NCBI GenBank assembly: GCA_041391665.1
Contig: JAWKNO010000001.1
Span: 868,001 to 932,000 of the forward strand
Source: Bacteroidia bacterium
GTDB lineage: Bacteria; Bacteroidota; Bacteroidia; J057
Length of the DNA stretch: 64,000 nucleotides
Reading direction: 5' to 3'
The position numbers were made by a program, and so were the translations under genes. Below the pieces are notes generated by a model. It saw nothing but the letters and a program-made list of their open reading frames with translations. It was not told where the DNA came from and ran no database searches. How positions within the stretch are numbered: position 1 is the first letter of the stretch; the number at the start of each line of letters is the position of its first letter. Of this stretch, positions 7,694-15,537 are shown piece after piece.

Positions 7694-9358
7694 ATGCGCC
7701 AGTCCACAAAACTCCTCCTGATATTACTGTTCAATATGTCAGCCTATATGTCAGCGCAGCAGCTTTCACCTACTCAGACATTAACCATAGACAGCATATT
7801 TCAGGCGTGGGACAAAACCAACAGTCCGGGTTGTGCGCTTGCCGTAATCAAAGACGGAGAGATCGCCTATTCCCGAGGTTATGGAATGGCCGACCTGGAG
7901 CATGGACTGGCGATTAACCCCAGGACCGTGTTTTATATTGGTTCGGTGTCCAAGCAGTTTGTGGCAATGTGTATGCTCCTGCTGGCGGAAGACGGGCAAA
8001 TCAGCCTCGACGATGACATTCATAAATATTTCCCCCAACTCCCCGACTATGGCTACCCGATTTCCATACGCAACCTGATTCACCATACCAGCGGTATCCG
8101 GGATTATCTTCAGTTGTGGGAAATGTCGGGGCGCTCCTATCTGGATAAGGTGCCTGAAAAGGAAGCCCTCGAAATCATCTGTCGCCAGAAAAATCTCAAC
8201 TTCGAGCCAGGAACGCGTTATCTGTACAGCAATTCCTGCTATTTTATGATGGCGCTGATCGTACGGAAAGTGACCGGTAAAAACCTTCGGGAATATGCAC
8301 AGGAGCGAATTTTTGGCCCATTGGGCATGACTTCCACACAGTATTACGATGACAACCGACGGTTGATCCCCAACCGGGCATTTGGATATGGCGAGCCGGT
8401 AAACGGCACATTTGCCAATATGATGATGCGTTTTGACCTGGTGGGTTCGGGCGGCATTTACAGCACGGTTGAAGACTTGTACAAATGGGACCAGAATTTT
8501 TACCACAATCAGATTGGAAAGCAGGGGCAGGCGTTGATTGACCAGATGCTGACAAACGGCAGATACAAAGACGGTACCGAACTGAACTACGCATTTGCAC
8601 TGGAAAATGGCAAATATAAAGGTCTTCGAACCATCAGTCATGGCGGAGCATTGGGCGGTTATCGCTCAGGATTTTTACAATTTCCCGACCAGCGGGTGAG
8701 CGTCATTATCCTCAGTAATTTGGAGACATTTGACCCAATGGGCATAGCGCATGAAGTAGCCGATGTGGTATTGGAAAAGAATTTTTTGCCAGAGGTGCCT
8801 GTTTACCAGCCAAAGCCCATCAGTCTCAGCATTGAAAAACTGAAAGCCTATACCGGCTTTTACTGGAACGATTGGGATGGCAATAGCAGGGAGATTGTAT
8901 TGAGGGACGGAGTTTTGTACTACAACCGGGGCGGTCAGAGTGAAAGTGTGCTTACCCCTGTCGGCGAGGGAAAATTTATCATGGGAGCCGATGCGGCGGC
9001 AATAACAACCGTAATATTTTTTGATGATCATCTGGAAGTGATTCAGGGACAGGAGCAACCAACGGTTTTGACCCGGTATGAGCCCTTTATTCCGACAGAA
9101 AAAGACCTGATTACCTACGCCGGAAAATATTACGCAGCGGACATAAAAGACACAGTTGAGCTGGTAGCTTTGGAAAACAAACTCCAGCTTGTTTTGGCCG
9201 ATGGCCAGAAATTACCCCTGCTGCCCGCAATGAAAGACCAGTTTTACCACCCTTATATGGGCAGCATGCGCTTCACCCGCAAAAATGCCAAAGCCGTGGA
9301 AGGATTTACCCTCGACGCGGGCCGGGTCAGAAATGTGTGGTTTGGAAGGGGCAATTGA
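7694..9358 (+). CDS. Secreted serine hydrolase, class C beta-lactamase family
   Basis: A 554-residue exported enzyme. The signal peptide ends around YMSAQQ. The beta-lactamase/esterase core has the SxxK motif SVSK (Ser84, Lys87), the YxN motif YSN (178-180) and a C-terminal HGGALGGY in place of KTG. After about residue 370 comes a lipocalin-like tail domain (IEKLKAYTGFYWND, DLITYAGKYYAAD) found in many Bacteroidota members, which act as esterases or D-amino-acid peptidases and are not true beta-lactamases. Substrate cannot be read from the sequence. It is a monocistronic gene between a palindrome and the ROCO cassette. Confidence 0.87.
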   Translation: MRQSTKLLLILLFNMSAYMSAQQLSPTQTLTIDSIFQAWDKTNSPGCALAVIKDGEIAYSRGYGMADLEHGLAINPRTVFYIGSVSKQFVAMCMLLLAEDGQISLDDDIHKYFPQLPDYGYPISIRNLIHHTSGIRDYLQLWEMSGRSYLDKVPEKEALEIICRQKNLNFEPGTRYLYSNSCYFMMALIVRKVTGKNLREYAQERIFGPLGMTSTQYYDDNRRLIPNRAFGYGEPVNGTFANMMMRFDLVGSGGIYSTVEDLYKWDQNFYHNQIGKQGQALIDQMLTNGRYKDGTELNYAFALENGKYKGLRTISHGGALGGYRSGFLQFPDQRVSVIILSNLETFDPMGIAHEVADVVLEKNFLPEVPVYQPKPISLSIEKLKAYTGFYWNDWDGNSREIVLRDGVLYYNRGGQSESVLTPVGEGKFIMGADAAAITTVIFFDDHLEVIQGQEQPTVLTRYEPFIPTEKDLITYAGKYYAADIKDTVELVALENKLQLVLADGQKLPLLPAMKDQFYHPYMGSMRFTRKNAKAVEGFTLDAGRVRNVWFGRGN

Positions 9359-9404
9359 TTTCCCTCATTCGTGATAATTTGTATATTGGGACAAATATCC
9401 ATGA

Positions 9405-12400
9405 ATGAGCAAGCCGGCCCTTATTACAGAAATCGAAAAGATTCTGGGTTTTACCCTTTATCCTGCGCCCATACACCCTGACCCCATCACCGGGCTGATG
9501 GCCTATAAAAGAGATACCCCCAAATACCAGATGGAGGGAGATCGCCTGATCGGGCTGAACCTGGCCAAAACAGGCCTGACGGATACGCAGTGGAATGCCA
9601 TTACCAGCCTCTCCAATTTGCGCCCCGAAGATATGCGGGCGCTCAATCTAAGTGAAAACAAGCTGAAAGAACTCCGCTTCCCAGCCGGAATGGTGAATGT
9701 GGAGACCTTGAATGTGGAAGACAATACACTTACCTTCCCTACGGAGGAAACCACCAAACAGGGAGGTGCGGCCATTCTCAGGTTTTTGACAGCGTTGGCC
9801 AGCCAGGGGGAAAGCCAGGTATATGAAGTCAAAATGCTGATTGTAGGTGAAGGAGGAACTGGGAAAACCACGCTTTGGAACAAACTTCAGAACCCAAATC
9901 ATAAAGTTCCTGACGAAACCCAACTCAGTACGGTAGGTATTAGTATCCGGGAAGGCTGGCAATTTGACCATCCGAATTTTCCCGGCACGCCGTTTCTTGT
10001 AAATCTCTGGGATTTTGGCGGGCAGGAAATCCAGTATATGACCCATCAGTTTTTCCTCACCCGGCGGTCGTTTTACGTATTGCTTGCCGACGGCAGGCGG
10101 GAAGTAGCCAATTTCCCCTACTGGTTTAAAATTATTGACCTGCTCGGTTACGATCCCAAACAGGAAAAAAAACTACCTGTTCTGGTTATTCTCAACGAAA
10201 GAGGCACGATCACCGCCCGCTGGCCTTACGATCCAGAGGCTGCTAAAATAGACTATCCCCGGCTGGACGTAATCAAACGCGATGTGGATTTTGCCAAAAA
10301 AGATGACAGACTGGAGGGGCTAACCAGGGCTATTAAGAACATCCTTTGTGAGTATATGACTCACCTTCCCTGGAAGATACCCTCATTTTGGAGCGAGGTG
10401 AGAAAAGAACTGTACAAGCTCCGTAAAACAGTCAATCACATCACCTATACCCGTTTTGAAGAGATATGCAGGGAAAAAGGGATAAACGAAGAGCTTCAAA
10501 TGAGCGACCTGAGCCAGATGCTGCACGACCTGGGGATCATCTTGCATTATCACGAAGACCTCAACCTTTCCGATTTGATGATTCTGAATCCCGAATGGGC
10601 GGTAAACGCCGTATATGAAATCCTAAAACACGAAGAAGTCAAAAACAATCAGGGGAGATTTGAGAAAGAGCTTTTACTGAAGATTTGGTCGGAGAAAAAA
10701 TATACTCGTGAAGAACAAAGACACCTGATGAACCTTATGCTGAAAGACAGTTTTGAGGTATGTTTTCAGGCCGAAGAAGAAGGCAAAACCGTTTATATAG
10801 CTCCTCAGTTACTTCCAGATATTCGCCCTCATTTTCCCTGGGATAGAAGTGCAAAGACCCTTCGTTATACCTACCAGTACCCATTTATGCCCAAAGGCAT
10901 TATCGGACGGCTGATTGTGCGGCTGCATCCTTATATTTCCGTGCAGGAAGAGAAAAAAATAGTCTGGGAAAAAGGCATTTTGGTTATTCAGGAGAGCTGT
11001 CAAGCATTGGTAGAGGAAACTGAAGACGGCAAAACGGGAAGTAAAATCATTGCCATTGAAGTGCGAGGAGCACATGATAACTCTCGTTACCTCCTTCATC
11101 GTATTCGCAAAGAACTGGAACATATCCATACCCGATCCTTTCCCACCCTGAAATTTGAGGAAAAAATTCCCTGTTGTTGTGAAAGTTGTGTAAGTAGCAA
11201 TGAGCCACACTTTTTTGATCTGAGTGTATTAATAAGCCGAGAGCAAAAAGGAAAACAAACTATTGAATGTGTTAAAAGCGGAGAGGATGTTTCAATACGA
11301 GACCTGCGGAGAGGTGTATTTTCCCAATTAAATCTTGATCATATTAGGGTTTTAGTTGAAAACGATGATCTTGAAAATGCTCTAAATTCCTTTAAATCTT
11401 ACGCAGAAAGACGAAAGGATTCTAAATTAATAGACCAAATAAGCCTCGTTATATCTCAACTAAACAGATATGAAAACGATTTTAGGAAAGGACTTCTTGT
11501 CGATCACATAGAGCTAAATAAAATACGAGAGTCTATTCTCCATTTACTTACTTTTGAAGGAAAAGAATATCTTCAAAGTAGAGTTGTTGAATTTGAAAAA
11601 GAATTGAGTGAGAAACCTGATGACTCCGAAATTTGGCTTGAACTATTCAGTGTTTATCGGAAGTTAAATCGGGAAGAAGAGGCTCAACGGGCGTTCGATC
11701 AATATGAAAAAATTCAAGAAGAAAAATTTTTCAAAATCAATCTATCTGCCCCTGTTGTGCTAAAGGAGTTTAAAGTGGACGGCATCCGATTTTTCCAATC
11801 ACTCAGATTGAAGTTTCAACCCAATATAAATATTCTTCTTGGTAAAAATGGATTTGGAAAAAGTCATTTTATGCGGCTTTTAGCAGCCTTCTTATTAAAA
11901 GAAAATGATCTAATAGATAAATACTTCCAAAAATGTAAACCAGAAGCAAATATAGCGCTTTATATTGAACAAGGAGAAGACGAAAAAAGTATTAAACGGA
12001 GTCCAACTGCCTTTGTGGAACATTATGGAAGAATCCCAGTATTGGCAATACCGGATTCTCGATTTATCAATCGCTCTGTTTCTCAATTATCTCCTTTAAG
12101 TGTTGAAAATAGTGATCTCCGGAGTAACGGGGCATTCCATTTTTTGCACCAAAAGCCGTATGAATCCATAATCCAGACTTTTCTGTATCAGCTTTGCATT
12201 AGTTACTTGGAAAAAGGAAAAAGCTTTGATCAACCAGTGTTTAAGTTAGTGAAGAATATTCTCAATTCACTTTCTGATAGCGACTTCGAGTTTTATGAAA
12301 TCAAAAGCTTAGATAATGCCATGTTTGAAATATGGGTTCACACAGAAGGAAATAGAGATATCCCGATTCTTATACAACATGCATCTCAGGGTACATTATC

Positions 12401-13052
12401 TATTATATCAGTATTTGGTTTGATTTTTTTCTACCTCAGATCTATTTATCCCGACATCCCCGATGATAACTTGCTAAAGCAGAGGGCAATAGTATTCATA
12501 GACGAATTGGATGCACATCTTCATCCTAGTTGGCAACAAAAGATTATAGCCTTACTTCGAAGGATTTTTCCACAAATCCAGTTTATTATTTCTGCTCACA
12601 GCCCTCTCATTGTTTCAGGGTGCTTCTCTGGGGAAGTCTCGGTCATGCGCAAACGAGGAAAAGTAGATGATTTTGGGATTCAGCAGTATGAAGGTGATTT
12701 TATTGGAGCGATGGCAAATGAACTTTACGAAAAAGTATTTGAGATTGAAGAAGGTTTAGACAATTACCAAACAGTTAACTCAATATTTAAAGAAGATTGG
12801 GAGAAAGAAATTACAGAGTTGGAATTAATCGAAGAAACTGGTGAACTCACGCCAAAACAACAAAATCGACTTAGTAAATTGTATGATGATTTATACCATC
12901 TCAATAAATTTCTAAAAGTTAGAATAAGCAAAGAAAAAACAGATAGCCTAGAAGAAAAACTAAAAAACCTACTATTGGAAAATGAAAGACTAAAATTAGA
13001 ACTTGAAAAATATTTTATCCCTGAAACAAATAATGAAATTAAGGATGAGTGA
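9405..13052 (+). CDS. ROCO GTPase-EAD11-AAA/ABC ATPase fusion (conflict-system switch)
   Basis: A 1215-residue cytoplasmic multidomain protein. A short leucine-rich region (about 47-115) precedes a Roc GTPase: P-loop GEGGTGKTT (148-156), DFGGQ switch (203-207), and a degenerate G4 position (LNERG, 263-267). A COR domain spans about 330-610 and includes a cysteine cluster CCCESC (590-595). Residues about 645-717 look like effector-associated domain 11 (helical, LENALNSF ... LNRYENDFRKGL). The C-terminal half is an ABC-type ATPase of the OLD/AAA_21 kind: Walker A GKNGFGKS (813-820), signature ASQGT (993-997), Walker B VFIDELDAHLHP, SAHSP switch, and a coiled-coil tail. ROCO-ATPase fusion is unusual. 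It overlaps the TIR-like gene by four bases. G+C falls sharply after about 11,200, inside the gene. Domain calls for Roc and ATPase are firm; EAD11 is inferred from pattern. Confidence 0.88.
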   Translation: MSKPALITEIEKILGFTLYPAPIHPDPITGLMAYKRDTPKYQMEGDRLIGLNLAKTGLTDTQWNAITSLSNLRPEDMRALNLSENKLKELRFPAGMVNVETLNVEDNTLTFPTEETTKQGGAAILRFLTALASQGESQVYEVKMLIVGEGGTGKTTLWNKLQNPNHKVPDETQLSTVGISIREGWQFDHPNFPGTPFLVNLWDFGGQEIQYMTHQFFLTRRSFYVLLADGRREVANFPYWFKIIDLLGYDPKQEKKLPVLVILNERGTITARWPYDPEAAKIDYPRLDVIKRDVDFAKKDDRLEGLTRAIKNILCEYMTHLPWKIPSFWSEVRKELYKLRKTVNHITYTRFEEICREKGINEELQMSDLSQMLHDLGIILHYHEDLNLSDLMILNPEWAVNAVYEILKHEEVKNNQGRFEKELLLKIWSEKKYTREEQRHLMNLMLKDSFEVCFQAEEEGKTVYIAPQLLPDIRPHFPWDRSAKTLRYTYQYPFMPKGIIGRLIVRLHPYISVQEEKKIVWEKGILVIQESCQALVEETEDGKTGSKIIAIEVRGAHDNSRYLLHRIRKELEHIHTRSFPTLKFEEKIPCCCESCVSSNEPHFFDLSVLISREQKGKQTIECVKSGEDVSIRDLRRGVFSQLNLDHIRVLVENDDLENALNSFKSYAERRKDSKLIDQISLVISQLNRYENDFRKGLLVDHIELNKIRESILHLLTFEGKEYLQSRVVEFEKELSEKPDDSEIWLELFSVYRKLNREEEAQRAFDQYEKIQEEKFFKINLSAPVVLKEFKVDGIRFFQSLRLKFQPNINILLGKNGFGKSHFMRLLAAFLLKENDLIDKYFQKCKPEANIALYIEQGEDEKSIKRSPTAFVEHYGRIPVLAIPDSRFINRSVSQLSPLSVENSDLRSNGAFHFLHQKPYESIIQTFLYQLCISYLEKGKSFDQPVFKLVKNILNSLSDSDFEFYEIKSLDNAMFEIWVHTEGNRDIPILIQHASQGTLSIISVFGLIFFYLRSIYPDIPDDNLLKQRAIVFIDELDAHLHPSWQQKIIALLRRIFPQIQFIISAHSPLIVSGCFSGEVSVMRKRGKVDDFGIQQYEGDFIGAMANELYEKVFEIEEGLDNYQTVNSIFKEDWEKEITELELIEETGELTPKQQNRLSKLYDDLYHLNKFLKVRISKEKTDSLEEKLKNLLLENERLKLELEKYFIPETNNEIKDE

Positions 13053-14317
13053 TAAATGATTTTAAAATGAAAGACATTAAAAATACTCTTATTCTACTAT
13101 ATGCAAAGTACGAAGTAGCTTTTCTGGATTTGAATGGGAAAGTGATTGCTAATGCATTAGAAAAAAACAGTAAAGACGACCTCTCATTTGATGAAGAGCA
13201 AGAAATCTATAGATGGCAGACCCCTATAAGGGAAGCAAAATTAAAACTAGAAAGAAGAGTTTCTTTTGAACAATTGCCGGATGAACAAGTGATTCATTGC
13301 TTGAAGTTTGCCTATGAATTAATTGATGAAAGCAAAAGAACATATAACCCCTCCCTTAATCGACAAAAACAGATACTCAGAGCACTTATTTCGTCTACTT
13401 TTTTTCATATATGGACTTCAGAAATCCAATCTCATTTTAACCTAATCTTTGATAAGCTAATGGGGTGGAATTGCTTTTTCTTTTCTTTTGATATTGATTT
13501 CCTGCCTTATAGACAATATAAAGAGTTAATAAAGGCAATTATCCAATCTTCTAAAATTTTAGTTAACGAAAAAGAGTTAAAAAAAAATAATTCCTTTGCC
13601 ATAATACTAAGCGAGTACTTGCGATTGAATGGAGTAATAGGGCATCATACTCATTCAACTTATCTAGGAATCACACCTGAACTGGGAGATCACTGCGAAA
13701 AATCAATGACTTTTATTCAACTCATTAATCGGGATATACTGCATAAAGTTGGAAATAATTGTTTTCAAGAATATAAAATCTTTATGAATCACAATGGTTC
13801 CTCATTAAGGGAAGTGCGGGAGAGAATTGTGAAAGAGAAGTGTTTTTTTATTAGTACTGATACCCTTACTTCCGAAAATTTGCCATCTACTCATACTGAC
13901 TGGTACACTGATATTTCAACCAATCAGATTCTCATTACAAGCAATCCTGAAGAATTTATGTCACTCGCAGAGAAGATTAAGCATCATATCCTTACAGCTA
14001 GGAATCAAGCTATTGAGGCTATTTTAGATCAAATAAAATCACAAGCAGTGGCTCCCCCCTCTGATTTTGAGACTGATCCGAAAGCATATATTAACTATCT
14101 TATTAGCCAAAATAAATTAAAGATAGCGCTAGAAAAATTAGAGTATAAATCGAAAGAGGCAGAGAAGCCTTACTATAATGATGTATTAGGGCTACAAAGC
14201 CGATTAACAGGTATCGAAAGTGAGAAAGCAAAGGGCTTAGTTACTGCTAACGAATATCTTATTCAGATTGCCAATGTACGAGATGGAATTATTCAATTAG
14301 TGGACTTATTCATGTGA
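13049..14317 (+). CDS. TIR-like domain protein with C-terminal EAD11 (candidate effector)
   Basis: A 422-residue soluble protein. It starts with GTG overlapping the previous stop (GTGA); an ATG at 13067 is the alternative. Residues 137-315 resemble a divergent bacterial TIR-like family: GWNCFFFSFDID at the first strand, a central YLRLNGVIG segment, FIQLINRDIL, then NCFQEYKIF. Glu241 in CFQEYK sits where TIR NADases carry their catalytic Glu. The C-terminal 75 residues (INYLISQNKLKIALEKL ... LQSRLTGIESEKAKGL ... IIQLVDLF) match the EAD11 adaptor also seen in the upstream protein. Known TIR effectors of this type degrade NAD or make cyclic ADP-ribose signals; here that is inference. The N-terminal 130 residues are unassigned. 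The gene is very AT-rich. Confidence 0.7.
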   Translation: MINDFKMKDIKNTLILLYAKYEVAFLDLNGKVIANALEKNSKDDLSFDEEQEIYRWQTPIREAKLKLERRVSFEQLPDEQVIHCLKFAYELIDESKRTYNPSLNRQKQILRALISSTFFHIWTSEIQSHFNLIFDKLMGWNCFFFSFDIDFLPYRQYKELIKAIIQSSKILVNEKELKKNNSFAIILSEYLRLNGVIGHHTHSTYLGITPELGDHCEKSMTFIQLINRDILHKVGNNCFQEYKIFMNHNGSSLREVRERIVKEKCFFISTDTLTSENLPSTHTDWYTDISTNQILITSNPEEFMSLAEKIKHHILTARNQAIEAILDQIKSQAVAPPSDFETDPKAYINYLISQNKLKIALEKLEYKSKEAEKPYYNDVLGLQSRLTGIESEKAKGLVTANEYLIQIANVRDGIIQLVDLFM

Positions 14318-14459
14318 AGAAAAATTCTAGAGGATCGATCCACATGCGCTTTTTTTTGTATCTCTATAAAAAGTGAACAAGTACAATGTTTTATTTAGAC
14401 CGGGAAGATAGATGGATTGTTTCAGACTAAGCCGTATAGTGTGTTAATTTCAGGAATTT

Positions 14460-15185
14460 ATGGCTATTTATTTTTCGAATTTTGAAAAAACTCTCCCCCA
14501 CCACGAGATGATCTTTGTGGAAGGCGGAGAGTTTGGTATGGGGGGAAGCGACGCAGAGGCTCGTGACAATGAAAAGCCGATTCATAGGGTACAGGTGTCC
14601 TCGTTTTATATGGGGAAATACCCTGTGACGCAGGCCTTGTGGCAGGCGGTGATGGGAAATAATCCATCAGAATTCAAAGGCAAAAACCGCCCGGTGGAGA
14701 AGGTATCGTGGACTAATGCAAAAACGTTTATTCAAAAACTGAATGAAAAGTCTGGCAAAACCTACCGGCTGCCCACAGAAGCGGAGTGGGAGTTTGCTGC
14801 CCGTGGGGGTATTTATAGCCAGGGATATCTCTACGCAGGAAGCGATAAACTAAAAGAGGTGGGATGGTATGATGAGAATAGTGAAAACAAAACTCATCCC
14901 GTCGGACAAAAACTACCTAACGAGTTGGGGATATATGATTTGAGCGGGAATATATGGGAGTGGTGTGAGGACGACTGGCATAACAATTATATAGATGCGC
15001 CAACTGATGGCTCTGCGTGGGTTAGCAGCGAAAATCGGGGGTCTGATCGTGTGTTTCGTGGCGGTAGCTGGGGGAGCACTCCGGACCGCTGCCGCATTGC
15101 GTTTCGCCTCAGCATTTCGCCGGTGCTTCGGGACCCTTATCTTGGCTTCCGCCTCGCGATGTCTGCACCTTCAGGTGAAGAATAG
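14460..15185 (+). CDS. FGE-sulfatase (SUMF1/C-type-lectin fold) domain protein
   Basis: A 241-residue protein that is essentially one formylglycine-generating-enzyme-like domain: MIFVEGGEFGMGG, KYPVTQALWQAVMG, RPVEKVSW, YRLPTEAEWEFAARGG, GIYDLSGNIWEWCEDDW, RVFRGGSWG and GFRLA. The paired active-site cysteines of true sulfatase-activating enzymes are absent, so it is probably a binding, not catalytic, version. It has no signal peptide and follows the TIR-like gene after 142 bases, which makes it the probable third member of the cassette. Its last 130 coding bases are GC-rich and adenine-poor compared with the body (see 15073-15160). Confidence 0.85.
   Translation: MAIYFSNFEKTLPHHEMIFVEGGEFGMGGSDAEARDNEKPIHRVQVSSFYMGKYPVTQALWQAVMGNNPSEFKGKNRPVEKVSWTNAKTFIQKLNEKSGKTYRLPTEAEWEFAARGGIYSQGYLYAGSDKLKEVGWYDENSENKTHPVGQKLPNELGIYDLSGNIWEWCEDDWHNNYIDAPTDGSAWVSSENRGSDRVFRGGSWGSTPDRCRIAFRLSISPVLRDPYLGFRLAMSAPSGEE
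15073..15160 (+). other. Candidate hypervariable 3' region of the FGE gene
   Basis: In 15061-15160 only 10 of 100 coding-strand bases are A, against 34 of 100 in 14701-14800 of the same gene. The encoded residues between RGGSW and GFRLA are those varied in DGR-diversified C-type-lectin proteins, and most of those codons end in C or T (CTC AGC ATT, GAC CCT TAT CTT), as AAC/AAT codons would after A-to-N change. No reverse transcriptase or template repeat is in the window, so this is a hypothesis. Confidence 0.35.
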
Positions 15186-15243
15186 GCATTGTCAATAAAT
15201 CTCCAGTTAATGCATAGTTTTTTACTGCTGAGTCCACCCAACC

Positions 15244-15471
15244 TCATGCAGCAGCATACCCGATTTTCATCATTTGCTCAATCGCAAACTCCAGCGCAAC
15301 CGAAAGGTCTTCTTTGGTAAGTTCAGGATAATCTGCCAGAATATCTTCAACTGTCATTCCTGAGGCGTACCACCGTAAAATATCTACCACGGCGATCCTC
15401 ATACCTCTGATGCAGGGTTTTCCGCTTCGCTTCCCGGGCTCAATCGTAATAATATTTTTGTAGATATACAT
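15244..15471 (-). CDS. DUF433 antitoxin-like protein, orphan
   Basis: A 75-residue DUF433 protein (VapB45-like helix-turn-helix): IITIEPGKRSGKPCIRGMRI, DILRWYASGMTVEDILADYP and LTKEDLSVALEF are the family blocks. DUF433 antitoxins are normally followed by a PIN-like DUF5615 toxin; downstream of this gene on its strand there is only 58 bases before the convergent FGE gene, so the partner is missing. It may be a relic, or may regulate another gene. Confidence 0.8.
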   Translation of the reverse strand: MYIYKNIITIEPGKRSGKPCIRGMRIAVVDILRWYASGMTVEDILADYPELTKEDLSVALEFAIEQMMKIGYAAA

Positions 15472-15537
15472 CCGTATGGTTGATTGATGGTATCGTAAAT
15501 ATACAAAAATTGTGCTATTCCCTGCTATTCCTTTTTC

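Noticed and set aside
7781..8641. A 286-codon minus-strand open frame within the serine hydrolase gene
   Set aside because: The plus-strand frame carries SxxK, YxN and a signal peptide, so the minus-strand frame is a shadow.
7694..9358. A true antibiotic-resistance beta-lactamase
   Set aside because: The KTG motif is replaced by HGG and the protein has a long lipocalin-like tail, which fits the esterase/peptidase branch.
14460..15185. A working sulfatase-activating enzyme (FGE)
   Set aside because: The catalytic cysteine pair is absent and no sulfatase gene is near; the domain is better read as a binding scaffold.
9405..15500. A DGR reverse transcriptase or template repeat beside the first FGE gene
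   Set aside because: No reverse transcriptase motif (such as xADD) was found in any gene in the window and no second copy of the 3' end was seen nearby; only the possible target pattern is present.
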